Source of the DNA: Streptomyces jeddahensis
Lineage (GTDB): Bacteria > Actinomycetota > Actinomycetes > Streptomycetales > Streptomycetaceae
Direction: 5' to 3'
Assembly: GCF_001642995.1 (NCBI RefSeq)
Contig: NZ_LOHS01000119.1
Location: forward strand, 1-64,000
DNA: 64,000 nt
Shown: one piece after another, positions 1-9,045 of the stretch
How positions within the stretch are numbered: position 1 is the first letter of the stretch
How the letters are laid out: the number at the start of each line of letters is the position of its first letter
The notes under the pieces: model-generated
Told to the model about the DNA's origin: nothing
Databases searched by the model: none
What the model saw: only the letters and a program-made list of their open reading frames with translations
Translations under genes and position numbers: made by a program

Positions 1-402
1 CGTTTCCGACTCTATCAGATCTTTCCGATCCGATTTCCTCGGTGCTTTCCAGGTTTTCGCTTTCGCGTTTCCCTTTCCGGCGGTGTGAAACTCTAGCAGG
101 TCTTTTTCGACTCTCAGACCACAGTCACCTGCGGACATGCAGAATCGGATCCAATTATCTGGATCTGACGCTGTAGATGTCCCCGGGCTGCGACGTTGGC
201 ACGTCCGCTCACCCCGGCGGGTCTACGACTGTACCTCCGTGCGCGGAGCACATGCAAACCGATTGGGGCGCCGCTCGGACCCGGCAACCAAGGCCTCTCG
301 TGCGGAACCGGCACTTCTTATGACCTACCCTGCTGAACAGTGTGCCCCCCGGGACAGCCTGGTGGTGGCGCGGTCGACTCTCCACCCCTGGGAGGCTTGC
401 CC
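1..402. other. Intergenic leader upstream of crr
   Basis: No convincing gene lies here; the short open frames have no ribosome-binding site or Streptomyces-like codon use. The first 125 bases are T-rich for this genome and carry three related copies of an ACTCTATCAG-type motif (listed separately). A short inverted repeat ATCCA-6-TGGAT is at 149-164. I looked for a DasR-type site (TGGTCTAGACCA-like), expected from known control of PTS genes in Streptomyces, and found none. The crr ribosome-binding site GGGAGG ends 7 bases before its ATG. Confidence 0.6.
9..120. promoter_or_regulatory. Three copies of an ACTCTATCAG-like motif
   Basis: ACTCTATCAGATCTTT at 9-24, ACTCTAGCAGGTCTTT at 90-105 and a shortened ACTCTCAGACC at 110-120 form a directly repeated family. 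The 80-bp spacing between the first two and the clustering ahead of the PTS genes suggest operators for a sugar-responsive regulator. The regulator is unknown to me. Confidence 0.35.
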
Positions 403-852
403 ATGACCAGCGTGACGTCCCCTCTCGCCGGACGCGTCATAGGACTCTCTGCTGTACCGGATCCGGTGTTCTCGGGCGCGATGGTGGGCCCGGGCACCGC
501 CATCGATCCGGTGCGCGAGCCCTCCGAGGCCGTCGCGCCTGTGAACGGCATTGTGGTGTCGCTGCACCCGCATGCGTTCGTCGTGGTCGACGAGGAGGGT
601 CGCGGTGTGCTGACCCACCTCGGTATCGACACTGTTCAGCTCGGTGGCGAGGGCTTCGAGCTGCTGGTCAGCAAGGGCGACACTGTGCAGCGCGGTCAGG
701 CCATGGTCCGATGGGACCCGGCTGCGGTCGAGGCTGCTGGTAAGTCCCCGGTGTCCCCCGTCGTGGCCCTCGAAGCCACCACAGAGTCCCTCTCCGACGT
801 AGTAGAGGACGGCGACGTAAAGGCCGGCCAGCCCCTCTTCAGCTGGAAGTGA
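403..852 (+). CDS. crr: PTS glucose-type IIA component (IIA-Glc, Crr)
   Basis: Cytosolic phosphocarrier of the PEP:sugar phosphotransferase system. It takes phosphate from HPr and passes it to an IIB domain, in Streptomyces notably for N-acetylglucosamine uptake. The 149-residue protein is a single IIA domain of normal length. His72 in the THLGIDTV motif matches the phosphorylated histidine, and His57 in PHAF matches the second active-site histidine of IIA-Glc. The ATG is preceded by GGGAGG at 390-395; an in-frame ATG 63 bases upstream would add a residue stretch without similarity, so I rejected it. ptsI follows 99 bases downstream in the same direction, as in other Streptomyces. ptsH (HPr) is not in the window. 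Confidence 0.93.
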   Translation: MTSVTSPLAGRVIGLSAVPDPVFSGAMVGPGTAIDPVREPSEAVAPVNGIVVSLHPHAFVVVDEEGRGVLTHLGIDTVQLGGEGFELLVSKGDTVQRGQAMVRWDPAAVEAAGKSPVSPVVALEATTESLSDVVEDGDVKAGQPLFSWK

Positions 853-951
853 CGTCCGCTCCCGCTTGGAGCCACCTCTGCGCCCACGTAGGCGCCAGAC
901 ACAACAACCACCGCGGCGGGCAAGGTCCGCCGCTCTATCGGAGACGGTGAC

Positions 952-2622
952 ATGGAGACAACGCTGCGCGGCGTCGGCGTCAGCCACGGTGTGGCTGTCG
1001 GCGAGGTCCGGCACATGGGGACGGCGGTGCTCGAGCCGCCTGCCAAGCAGATTCCCGCGGAGGAGGCGGAGCGTGAGCAGGGGCGCGCCCGTCAGGCCGT
1101 GGAGGCTGTGGCGGCCGACCTCATCGCTCGCGGCAATCTGGCCGGTGGCGAGGCTCAGGCGGTCCTCGAGGCGCAGGCCATGATGGCCCAGGACCCGGAG
1201 CTCATGGCGGACGTGGAGCGGCGTATCGCGGTCGGGAGCACGGCCGAGCGCGCGGTCTATGACGCGTTTGCCGCTTATCGGGCGTTGCTTGCGGGGGCCG
1301 GGGAGTATCTGGCCGGGCGTGTGGCGGACCTCGACGACGTGCGGAATCGTATCGTCGCGCGGCTGCTCGGCGTTCCGATGCCGGGTGTGCCGGACAGTGA
1401 CGAGCCGTACGTGCTGATAGCCCGGGATCTCGCCCCGGCAGACACGGCCCTGCTCGACCCGACGCTGGTGCTCGGTTTCGTGACCGAGGAGGGTGGGCCG
1501 ACCAGTCACAGTGCGATTCTTGCGCGGGCGCTCGGCGTTCCGGCTGTCGTTGCTCTTCCGGGCGCGGGTGAGCTGGCCGAGGGCACTGTGATCGCCGTGG
1601 ACGGCAGCACCGGGGAGATATTCGTCGAGCCGAGCGCGGAGAAGCGGGCGGCGCTGGAGGCCGCGGCCGCGGAGCGCAAGGCGGCGCTCGCCGCGTCGAG
1701 CGGGCCGGGCGCGACCTCCGACGGGCACAAGGTGCCGCTGCTGGCCAACGTCGGCGGTCCTGCGGATGTGCCGGCCGCCGTGGAGGCCGGTGCGGAGGGT
1801 GTGGGTCTGTTCCGTACCGAGTTCCTCTTCCTCGACGACAGCAAGCAGGCGCCGTCGGAGGAGAAGCAGGTCGAGGCGTACCGCCAGGTGCTCGAGGCGT
1901 TTCCCGAGGGCCGTGTCGTGGTGCGTGTGCTGGATGCCGGTGCCGACAAGCCGCTGGACTTCCTGACGCCGGCCGACGAGCCGAACCCGGCGCTGGGCGT
2001 ACGGGGTCTGCGTACGCTGCTCGACCACCCCGAGGTGCTGCGTACCCAGCTCACCGCGCTGGCCAAGGCCGCGGAGGGGCTACCGGTGTATCTCGAGGTC
2101 ATGGCGCCGATGGTCGCGGACCGCATCGATGCGAAGGCGTTCGCGGACGCGTGCCGGGAGGCGGGACTGCAGGCGAAGTTCGGCGCGATGGTGGAGATTC
2201 CGTCGGCTGCGCTGCGCGCGCGGTCGATTCTCCAGGAGGTCGAGTTCCTGTCGCTGGGCACCAATGACCTCGCGCAGTACACCTTCGCCGCGGACCGTCA
2301 GGTGGGTGCGGTGTCGCGCCTGCAGGATCCGTGGCAGCCCGCGCTGCTCGACCTGGTCGCGCTGGCCGCGGAGGCGGCGAAGGCCGAGGGCAAGAGCTGT
2401 GGTGTCTGTGGTGAGGCGGCATCGGACCCGCTGCTCGCCTGTGTGCTGACCGGTCTGGGGGTCACCTCGCTTTCGATGGGTGCGGCGTCCATTCCCTATG
2501 TGCGCGCGACTCTGGCCAAGTACACGCTGGCGCAGTGCGAGCGTGCCGCGGCAGCCGCCCGTGCTGCAGACAGCGCGGAAGAGGCGCGGACGGCGGCTCA
2601 GGGGGTGCTGTCCGGCGAATAG
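952..2622 (+). CDS. ptsI: PTS enzyme I (phosphoenolpyruvate-protein phosphotransferase)
   Basis: First enzyme of the PTS: it autophosphorylates from PEP and phosphorylates HPr in the cytosol. The 556-residue length is typical of actinobacterial EI. The swivelling phosphohistidine domain carries GGPTSHSAILARALG, with the phosphorylated His186. The C-terminal PEP-binding TIM barrel carries an LGTNDLAQYTFAADR motif and a late Cys in SCGVCGEAASDP, the usual active-site cysteine region. The ATG sits behind GGAGACGGTGAC. Together with crr it forms the general-PTS transcription unit. A 13-bp stem terminator follows at 2695-2732. Confidence 0.96.
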   Translation: METTLRGVGVSHGVAVGEVRHMGTAVLEPPAKQIPAEEAEREQGRARQAVEAVAADLIARGNLAGGEAQAVLEAQAMMAQDPELMADVERRIAVGSTAERAVYDAFAAYRALLAGAGEYLAGRVADLDDVRNRIVARLLGVPMPGVPDSDEPYVLIARDLAPADTALLDPTLVLGFVTEEGGPTSHSAILARALGVPAVVALPGAGELAEGTVIAVDGSTGEIFVEPSAEKRAALEAAAAERKAALAASSGPGATSDGHKVPLLANVGGPADVPAAVEAGAEGVGLFRTEFLFLDDSKQAPSEEKQVEAYRQVLEAFPEGRVVVRVLDAGADKPLDFLTPADEPNPALGVRGLRTLLDHPEVLRTQLTALAKAAEGLPVYLEVMAPMVADRIDAKAFADACREAGLQAKFGAMVEIPSAALRARSILQEVEFLSLGTNDLAQYTFAADRQVGAVSRLQDPWQPALLDLVALAAEAAKAEGKSCGVCGEAASDPLLACVLTGLGVTSLSMGAASIPYVRATLAKYTLAQCERAAAAARAADSAEEARTAAQGVLSGE

Positions 2623-2694
2623 CCCGGAATGCCGGAATAGTCGTTCCGGGGCGTCGGACTAGGAATACGTCCGAGCCTTCGGAGGGCCGTTGCA

Positions 2695-2732
2695 AGGGCG
2701 CTCCACCTGCGGTGCAGTGGGTGGGGCGCCCT
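2695..2732. terminator. Stem-loop between ptsI and the convergent unknown gene
   Basis: AGGGCGCTCCACC pairs with GGTGGGGCGCCCT (13 bp, one G-T wobble) around a 12-base loop. It sits between the convergent stop codons of ptsI and the following minus-strand gene, so it can serve both. Confidence 0.7.
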
Positions 2733-2738
2733 CGCCGT

Positions 2739-3632
2739 TCAGTGCTGGTGGACCATTCCGGGGTCGTCCTCGCCGAGATCCGGCGGAGTGCAGTAGTCGA
2801 CGCCTGATTCCGGGCCGATGAGGTCTCCGGATTCGATGTCGGTGCAGTAGGCGTCGAAGACTTCGGCCGCGGTGAGGGGCTGCAAGCCGCCTCCTTGCAG
2901 GCGCCAGCCGTAGACCTTGTCGCTGGAGCCGCTACCGCTCGTACGCATGACCAGTCCGCCGGGACTGTCCGTGGCGATGCCTGCGGCGAGGACTGTGGTG
3001 AATTCCAGGGCCTCGGTCTCGTCCAGCCGCGTGGTGCCGTCGGTGTCCCCTTCGCTGCTCAGTACGGCGAGGAGCGGTTCCGTGTCGGTGGCGACGCTGC
3101 ACACGAGGTGCCGATGCCCGGGCGCTGCCGTGTCGAGGACCCGGACGAGCAGCTCCGAGGCGCGGACGAAGGCGGCCCGCCCGATGTCCTCGCCGCAGGA
3201 GGCGCAGGCGCCGATGCCGGCCAGCAGGGTAGTCGCGTACTCCCAGGTGGTGTGTCGAAGGGCCTCGTCGACGAGGTCCGGCACCAGGTCGGCGAGAGGC
3301 TGGCCCTCGTACGGGACGGTCGCGCCGGTGGCAGCGAGTTCCGCGGTGAAGCGTGTGCGGCTTGCGGGTGTGTCGGGTTCCAGGCCGGTCTCGGCGCAGA
3401 AGCCCTCGTACTCCTCGGGGTCGAAGAGGGCGACGGAGGTGTGCCGGCCCTGGTCTGCCAGCGTACTCAGCAGGGTCTCGACCTGCTGGAGGTACGTCTC
3501 GTGGTCGTCGAAGGTGAAGGTGCGGTACCGCCGCATCGCACTGAAGTCGTGCTCGTCGGCCAGCAGGCCGATGGTGCCGGCGACTTCGCGGTGCAGAACG
3601 TGCGGCGTGGTGCCGTGCCGGGTGAGCCCCAT
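2739..3632 (-). CDS. Conserved hypothetical protein (297 aa)
   Basis: Soluble acidic protein with no signal peptide or membrane segment. I do not recognise a characterised family. It has a CASCGEDIG segment near the middle that could bind metal or form a disulfide, and blocks of Asp/Glu throughout. I start it at ATG 3632, preceded by GGGGGA five bases upstream; a start 33 bases earlier lacks such a site. It is transcribed alone, converging on ptsI and following the acetoacetyl-CoA synthetase gene on the same strand. Codon use is ordinary for the window, so it is very likely a real gene. Confidence 0.8.
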   Translation of the reverse strand: MGLTRHGTTPHVLHREVAGTIGLLADEHDFSAMRRYRTFTFDDHETYLQQVETLLSTLADQGRHTSVALFDPEEYEGFCAETGLEPDTPASRTRFTAELAATGATVPYEGQPLADLVPDLVDEALRHTTWEYATTLLAGIGACASCGEDIGRAAFVRASELLVRVLDTAAPGHRHLVCSVATDTEPLLAVLSSEGDTDGTTRLDETEALEFTTVLAAGIATDSPGGLVMRTSGSGSSDKVYGWRLQGGGLQPLTAAEVFDAYCTDIESGDLIGPESGVDYCTPPDLGEDDPGMVHQH

Positions 3633-3720
3633 GATTCCCCCTGTGTGCGGTGATCCAATGCTCACTCACCGTAACGGGCGGCACTGACAATGCCGGTTCG
3701 AGGCCGCCTCCCGGGAGCGG

Positions 3721-5688
3721 TCAGCCGCGTTTGCGTGCCAGGTCCTCGTAGAACCGGAGCAGGTCGAGGCTGTCCACGGAGCCCGGGTTGACCGCCTTGT
3801 CCAGGGGCGTGCCCTGGAGGAGGCGCTTGACAGGGACCTCGATGCGCTTGCCCGTGAGGGTGTGCGGGACGCCGGGGACCTCGATGATCTCGTCAGGAAC
3901 GTGGCGCGGGGAGAGCTCCTCGCGGATGGTCTGCTTGATGCGCGCCCTCAGGTCGTCGTCGAGGGTGGTGCCGGGCGCCAGGTGTACGAAGAGGGGCATC
4001 CAGTAGCCGCCGTCGGGCTGTTCGATGCCGATGACGAGGGACTCGCGGATCTCGGGGAGGCGTTCGACGGCTTCGTAGATGTCGGCGGAGCCCATGCGCA
4101 CGCCCTGGCGGTTGAGCGTCGAGTCGGAGCGTCCGTGGATGATCACCGAGCCGCGGGAGGTGACGGTCGTCCAGTCGCCGTGGCGCCAGACACCCGGGTA
4201 GGTGTCGAAGTAGCTGTCGTGGTAGCGGCTGCCGTCGGGGTCGTTCCAGAAGTAGATCGGCATGGACGGCATGGGGTTGGTGACCACGAGCTCGCCGACT
4301 TCATCGGTGAGCGGCTTGCCGTTCGGGTCCCATGCCTGCAGGTCGGTGCCCAGGCAGGGCGCCTGGAGTTCGCCGATGTACACCGGCAGCGTGGGGACGG
4401 CTCCTGCGAAGCAGGAGCAGACGTCCGTGCCGCCACTCACGGAGGCGATCCACAGGTCGTCGCGCACCTCGTCGTGAAGCCAGCGGAAGCCGTCGGGCGG
4501 CAGCGGGGAGCCGGTCGTGGCGACGCACTGCACCTTGGAGAGGTCGAAGTCGCGTGAGGGGTGGACGCCGGCCTTGCGGCAGGCCATGACGTACGCGGCC
4601 GAGGTGCCGAAGAGCGTGGCTCCGGTGCGTTCGGCGACGCGCCACTGGGCGGCCGTGTCGGGGTGGCCGGGGCTGCCGTCGTACAGGACGATCGTGGTGC
4701 CGGTGAGCAGGCCGGAGACGAGGAAGTTCCACATCATCCAGCCCGTGGATGTGTACCAGAAGAAACGGTCGTCCGGCCCCAGGTCGCAGTGCAGGCCTAG
4801 CTGCTTGTAGTGCTCCAGGAGGATGCCGCCCTGGGACTGGACGATGGCCTTGGGCAGCCCTGTGGTGCCGGACGAGTAGAGCACCCAGAGCGGGTGGTCG
4901 AACGGGACCTGTTCGTACGCGGGGGCCACGTCCGCGCTCGTGAGCGCCGCCCATTCGAGGGCGCCTTCGGGGGCCTCGGTGCCGAGTAGCGGGATGTGGA
5001 CGACGGCGCGCAGGGTGGGCAGCTCGCGGCGCAGTTCGGCGACCGTGTCGCGGCGGTCGTGTTCCTTGCCGCCGTAGCGGTAGCCGTCGACGGTGAAGAG
5101 CACGACGGGCTCGACCTGCTGGAAGCGGTCGAGGACGCTGCGGGCGCCGAAGTCGGGGGCGCAGGAGGTCCAGACGGCGCCGACGGCCGCGGTGGCGAGG
5201 AGGGCGACGGCGGCCTGCGGGATGTTGGGCAGGTAGCCACTGACGCGGTCGCCAGGTCGTACGCCGATGGCGCGCAGCTCGGCCGCCAGGGAGCCGACCT
5301 GGCGGCGCAGCTCGGCCCAGGTCACCGGGCGTGGTTCGTGGGTCTCGTCCACGGCGAGGATCGCCGGCTCGTCCGGGCGTGTGTCGGCGGCTCGCAGTGC
5401 GTGTTCGGCGTAGTTGAGGGTGGCGCCTGGGAACCATTCGGCGCCGGGCATGGAGCGGTCGCCCAGCACGCGCGCGTAGGGCGTCGAGAAGCGGATGTCG
5501 AACCACTCGGCGACGGCCTTCCAGAACGTCTCCAGCTCGTCGACGGACCAGCGGTGCAGTCCGGCGTAGCCGCCTTCGGCGGGTGCTCCGTGGTGCTCGG
5601 CCGCCCACGCCTGGAACCGGGTGATCTGCGCGGAGGCGATGAACTCCTGGTCGGGCTGCCAGAGCGGTGTGGGGTTCGCTGAGGACAT
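3721..5688 (-). CDS. Acetoacetate-CoA ligase (acetoacetyl-CoA synthetase)
   Basis: ATP-dependent activation of acetoacetate to acetoacetyl-CoA, feeding acyl-CoA and polyhydroxybutyrate-type metabolism. The 655-residue length and the N-terminal segment through WFDIRFSTPYARVLGDRSMP fit the acetoacetyl-CoA synthetase clade of the AMP-forming enzymes rather than acetyl-CoA synthetase. The P-loop motif YSSGTTGLPKAIV and the later WRHGDW and GRSDSTLNRQGVRMG segments belong to the adenylate-forming fold. The catalytic Lys lies near the C-terminus in TLTGKRIEVPVK. The ATG at 5688 follows GGGAGCCGCCCC; the frame stays open upstream but without similarity. It is divergent from the GH31 gene. Confidence 0.92.
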   Translation of the reverse strand: MSSANPTPLWQPDQEFIASAQITRFQAWAAEHHGAPAEGGYAGLHRWSVDELETFWKAVAEWFDIRFSTPYARVLGDRSMPGAEWFPGATLNYAEHALRAADTRPDEPAILAVDETHEPRPVTWAELRRQVGSLAAELRAIGVRPGDRVSGYLPNIPQAAVALLATAAVGAVWTSCAPDFGARSVLDRFQQVEPVVLFTVDGYRYGGKEHDRRDTVAELRRELPTLRAVVHIPLLGTEAPEGALEWAALTSADVAPAYEQVPFDHPLWVLYSSGTTGLPKAIVQSQGGILLEHYKQLGLHCDLGPDDRFFWYTSTGWMMWNFLVSGLLTGTTIVLYDGSPGHPDTAAQWRVAERTGATLFGTSAAYVMACRKAGVHPSRDFDLSKVQCVATTGSPLPPDGFRWLHDEVRDDLWIASVSGGTDVCSCFAGAVPTLPVYIGELQAPCLGTDLQAWDPNGKPLTDEVGELVVTNPMPSMPIYFWNDPDGSRYHDSYFDTYPGVWRHGDWTTVTSRGSVIIHGRSDSTLNRQGVRMGSADIYEAVERLPEIRESLVIGIEQPDGGYWMPLFVHLAPGTTLDDDLRARIKQTIREELSPRHVPDEIIEVPGVPHTLTGKRIEVPVKRLLQGTPLDKAVNPGSVDSLDLLRFYEDLARKRG

Positions 5689-5898
5689 GGGGCGGCTCCC
5701 AAGCTGTGCGCGTCGTGTGCGCCTGTCGTGCACCGGCGGTGTGCGGGTAAGGCGGCTGCTACGGACGATGCCATGTGATCGACTTCCACACCAGGGCTCG
5801 TCCCACATAGTCGTGATCGTGAAGATGTGCCGTTCCCACAGGTGAACGGGAGTTGAACGCCTCACGCGCGCGTGGGCCGCAGTGGCAGGGTGATCACT

Positions 5899-8265
5899 AT
5901 GGACGGTCGTGGCCTCGTGCGTGCGGTGAAGGCGGTCGGTGTGGTGGGGGTGGCGCAGGGCGTTCGGGCGGTGCGGGCGGCGTGGCGGAGACGGCGTACG
6001 GATGCTGCGGGACTGCCGGCGCGCGGAGCAGAGCGGGCCCGCGTCCCCGGGCTCGTGACGGGCGCGGATCCGGGGCCGGGCGGCGGGGTGATCCGCTTCG
6101 AGCGCTCCGAGCTGCAGGTGATGGTCACGGCGGCCGGTGCGGCGTTCTGGGGCTGGGACGGAGCCGGCCCCGAGCCGTCGTACGCGCTGGCGGGCCCCTG
6201 CCCGGAGCCGGATCCGCGGGCCGTCCTGGAACCGGACACGGACGGCGGATGGCGGGTGGTGGCGGAGCGGGTCACGGTGGCCGTCTCGCGGCACGGCGCC
6301 GTCGAGGTGCGCACCCCGGGCGGGGTCTTACTGCGCCGGGACCTGCCGCCCCGCTGGTGGGAGCCCCGCGAGGGCGGCGTCGCCCGCTGGGTGCAGCGGT
6401 CGGAGGTGACGGCGGACGCACGGTTCTTCGGACTGGGCGGGCGCGCTTCGGGGCCGCGGCTGCGGAACGGGACGTACCGGCTGTGGAACACCGATCCCGG
6501 CCGTGCGTTCGGACCCGCCGAGGACCCGCTGTACATCACCATGCCGGTGCAGATGGTGGTGGCGGACGCCGGCACGCACCTGGCCTTCCACGACTCCACG
6601 TGGGACGGCACGGTGGTGCTGCACGAGGGCGAGGAGGGCGCGGGATCCGGGCACGACCGTCCCGGTTCGTGCGAGCTGCGGATGGACGGCGGGCCGCTGC
6701 GGTGCTGGGTCGTCGTGGGCGCCCCCGCGCGCGTGCTGCACGTCTGGACGCAGCTCACGGGTGCGCCCGCGGTGCCGCCTGCGTGGGCGCTCGGGCACCA
6801 TCACGCGCGGTGGGGCTTCGGCACCGAGCAGGAGGTGCGGCGGATCGTCGCCGGATACCGGGAGCGGGGGCTGCCCCTCGACGCGGTCCATCTGGATATC
6901 GATCACTACGACGGGCACCGCGTGTTCACGGTCGACCGGGAGCGGTTCCCGAAGCTGCCGGTACTCGTCGAGGAGCTGCACAGGGACGGCACCCGGCTCG
7001 TGTCCATCGTCGACCCTGCGGTGAAGGCGGAACCGGGTAACCCCGTGCACGACGCCGGTACGGCTGCGGACGCCTTCGTGCGGGATGCCTCCGGGCGGGC
7101 GGTGCCGGGCGTCGTTTGGCCGGGGGACGCGGTGTATCCGGACTTCACAGATCCGCAGGTCCGTGCATGGTGGGGCGGGCTCTACGAGGAGCGTCTGCGG
7201 CAGGGGTTCGCGGGCTTCTGGCACGACATGAACGAACCGGTGTCGTTCGCCGCGTTCGGCGAGTCGACGCTGCCGCGCTCGGCACGGCATGCGCTGGACG
7301 GCCGCGGCGGGGACCACCGGGAGGCCCACAACGTGTACGGGCTGTGCATGGCCCGCGCGGGATACGAGGGGCTGCGTGAACTGCGGCCTGAGGAGCGGCC
7401 GTTCCTGTTCTCGCGCTCGGGGTGGGCGGGGATGCAGCGGTATGGAGGCACCTGGTCCGGGGACGTGGCCACGGGCTGGCCGGGGCTGCGGGCCTCGCTG
7501 TCGCTGGTCCTTGGGCTCGGGCTGTGCGGGGTGCCCTACTCGGGACCGGACGTGGGTGGGTTCGACGGCAGCCCGTCACCCGAGCTGTATCTGCGATGGT
7601 TCCAGCTGGCCGCGTATCTACCGCTGTTCCGCACCCATGCGGCGCTGCGGGCCGGGCGCAGGGAACCGTGGGAGTTCGGTGCCGAGGTGCTGGAGCACGC
7701 GCGCGTGGCGCTCATGGAGCGCCGGCGGCTGCTGCCGTACTTCGTGACGCTGGCGCATCTGGCGCGTCGCACGGGTGCGCCCTATGTGCGGCCCCTGTGG
7801 TGGGGGGCGCCCGAGGACCGGGACCTGCGCGACTGTGAGGATGCGTTTCTTCTGGGCGACCACCTTCTGGTGGCGCCGGTCTTCGACCGGGGTGCGGACC
7901 GGCGGGCGGTGCGGCTTCCGCCAGGCCGGTGGTACGACACAGTCACCGAGAAGGCCTACGAGGGTCCCGGGCAGGTGCTGCTGGAAGCCCCGCTGTCGCG
8001 CATTCCGGTGCTGGCCCGGGCGGGTGCGGTGCTGCCGGTGCGCGGTGCCGACGGTGGGCTCGAACTGGAGGTCTGGGCCCCAGGGCCTGGGCGTACCGGA
8101 GGCGGCCTCGTGGTGCCCGATGCGGGCGACGGCTGGGAGGAGCCGGAGACCGAGCGGTACACGGCTCGCTGGGACCGCGACCGCGTGGTGGTGGAGCGGG
8201 AAGGGGAGGCCGGCAGGAGCGAGCCCTCGTACCCGGTGCTGGTGCGAGGGCTGGGACCGAGGTGA
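5899..8265 (+). CDS. GH31 alpha-glucosidase-like glycoside hydrolase, one TTA codon
   Basis: Retaining glycosidase of family GH31, probably intracellular since no signal peptide is present. The 788-residue protein has the N-terminal beta-sandwich, then the TIM barrel with the catalytic nucleophile Asp443 in GFWHDMNEP, preceded by HLDIDHYDGHRVFTVD and followed by FSRSGWAGMQRYGGTWSGD, then the C-terminal beta domains. The fold fits alpha-glucosidase; the exact glucan or xyloside preference cannot be read. ATG 5899 has only a weak ribosome-binding site (AGGGTGATCACT). Codon 144 (6328-6330) is TTA, so translation probably depends on the bldA tRNA. It is divergent from acetoacetyl-CoA synthetase. 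Confidence 0.88.
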   Translation: MDGRGLVRAVKAVGVVGVAQGVRAVRAAWRRRRTDAAGLPARGAERARVPGLVTGADPGPGGGVIRFERSELQVMVTAAGAAFWGWDGAGPEPSYALAGPCPEPDPRAVLEPDTDGGWRVVAERVTVAVSRHGAVEVRTPGGVLLRRDLPPRWWEPREGGVARWVQRSEVTADARFFGLGGRASGPRLRNGTYRLWNTDPGRAFGPAEDPLYITMPVQMVVADAGTHLAFHDSTWDGTVVLHEGEEGAGSGHDRPGSCELRMDGGPLRCWVVVGAPARVLHVWTQLTGAPAVPPAWALGHHHARWGFGTEQEVRRIVAGYRERGLPLDAVHLDIDHYDGHRVFTVDRERFPKLPVLVEELHRDGTRLVSIVDPAVKAEPGNPVHDAGTAADAFVRDASGRAVPGVVWPGDAVYPDFTDPQVRAWWGGLYEERLRQGFAGFWHDMNEPVSFAAFGESTLPRSARHALDGRGGDHREAHNVYGLCMARAGYEGLRELRPEERPFLFSRSGWAGMQRYGGTWSGDVATGWPGLRASLSLVLGLGLCGVPYSGPDVGGFDGSPSPELYLRWFQLAAYLPLFRTHAALRAGRREPWEFGAEVLEHARVALMERRRLLPYFVTLAHLARRTGAPYVRPLWWGAPEDRDLRDCEDAFLLGDHLLVAPVFDRGADRRAVRLPPGRWYDTVTEKAYEGPGQVLLEAPLSRIPVLARAGAVLPVRGADGGLELEVWAPGPGRTGGGLVVPDAGDGWEEPETERYTARWDRDRVVVEREGEAGRSEPSYPVLVRGLGPR

Positions 8266-8336
8266 GCAGTGGTACAAGGAACGGGTGAACGGATCTCCTG
8301 AGACGTACTCCGGGGACCGCTCCTTCCCCAGCCTCG

Positions 8337-8876
8337 TCAGACGTAGCGACCCTCGAACCACGCGCGGACGGCCAAGGTGTGCAGGGGGAAGGCGAGTTCG
8401 ACGGGTCTGCGCAGAAGGTGCCAGCCCTCCGTCTCGTCCGTCGGCGCGGACGCGGGCAGCTCCAGGGCCGAGCGCTCGGGCAGCAGACCGAACAGCAGCA
8501 GGTGTCCGTCCGGCGAGCTCATCGCGTCGGCCAGCCGCACGTCGCGGCTCGCCGCGTCGATGCCCGTCTCCTCCTTGAGCTCGCGGACGACGGCGTGCCG
8601 CCAGTCCTCCCGGTGGTCGAGGAAGCCGCCGGGCAGGGCGACGCCTCCGCGCGCGGGCGCGATGCTGCGGGTGATGACGACGAGGCCGGTGCCGGACGAG
8701 TCGTACGCGGGCTGAAGCGCGACCGCCACAGGCAGCGGACTGCGGTAGGCCACGGCACCGCAGGCAGAGCAGGTGCGGGGCCAGCCGGGCGCGGCGGCGT
8801 CCCCGAAGGGCGTGCCGCAGCTGGAGCAGTGTGAGTCCGGCGTGGTGTTGGAAGAAGAGTGCTGGGATTCGGACAC
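8337..8876 (-). CDS. NUDIX hydrolase with N-terminal zinc ribbon
   Basis: Pyrophosphohydrolase of the NUDIX family; the substrate is not predictable. The 179-residue protein begins with a CSSC...CSAC zinc ribbon (residues about 17-38), as in NADH-pyrophosphatase-related NUDIX proteins. The NUDIX box follows with the GX5EX7REUXEEXGU pattern visible as GGFLDHREDW...RELKEETGI. The start is GTG at 8876 with no Shine-Dalgarno sequence; a TACAGT -10-like hexamer ends seven bases before it, which would suit a leaderless transcript. It converges on the GH31 gene. Confidence 0.87.
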   Translation of the reverse strand: MSESQHSSSNTTPDSHCSSCGTPFGDAAAPGWPRTCSACGAVAYRSPLPVAVALQPAYDSSGTGLVVITRSIAPARGGVALPGGFLDHREDWRHAVVRELKEETGIDAASRDVRLADAMSSPDGHLLLFGLLPERSALELPASAPTDETEGWHLLRRPVELAFPLHTLAVRAWFEGRYV

Positions 8877-8956
8877 GCCGCGGACTGTATCCGATCGCCT
8901 GGCGGCGCATTCTGTCTGATTCTCGTCCCTGATGGACGCTCGGGAGGGCCGCGTGG

Positions 8957-8986
8957 GCGCTCGGGGAGCGCACGCTCCCCGAGCGC
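8957..8986. terminator. Perfect 14-bp stem downstream of the VanX-like gene
   Basis: GCGCTCGGGGAGCG pairs perfectly with CGCTCCCCGAGCGC across a CA apex. It lies just beyond the 3' end of the minus-strand VanX-like gene and upstream of the NUDIX gene on the same strand, as expected for a terminator. No T-run follows, which is usual in Streptomyces. Confidence 0.65.
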
Positions 8987-9045
8987 AGGCCGAGCTCGCA
9001 TGACATGCCGCGGCGGCCCCCGGGGCGGCCGCCCGTCACCGCCCG

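Noticed and set aside
1..402. DasR (dre) site upstream of crr
   Set aside because: No match to the TGGTCTAGACCA-like consensus was seen; only separated GGTCT/AGACC half sites 12 bases apart.
325..2028. 567-codon minus-strand frame opposite crr and ptsI
   Set aside because: Antisense shadow of two unambiguous PTS genes; Arg/His-rich.
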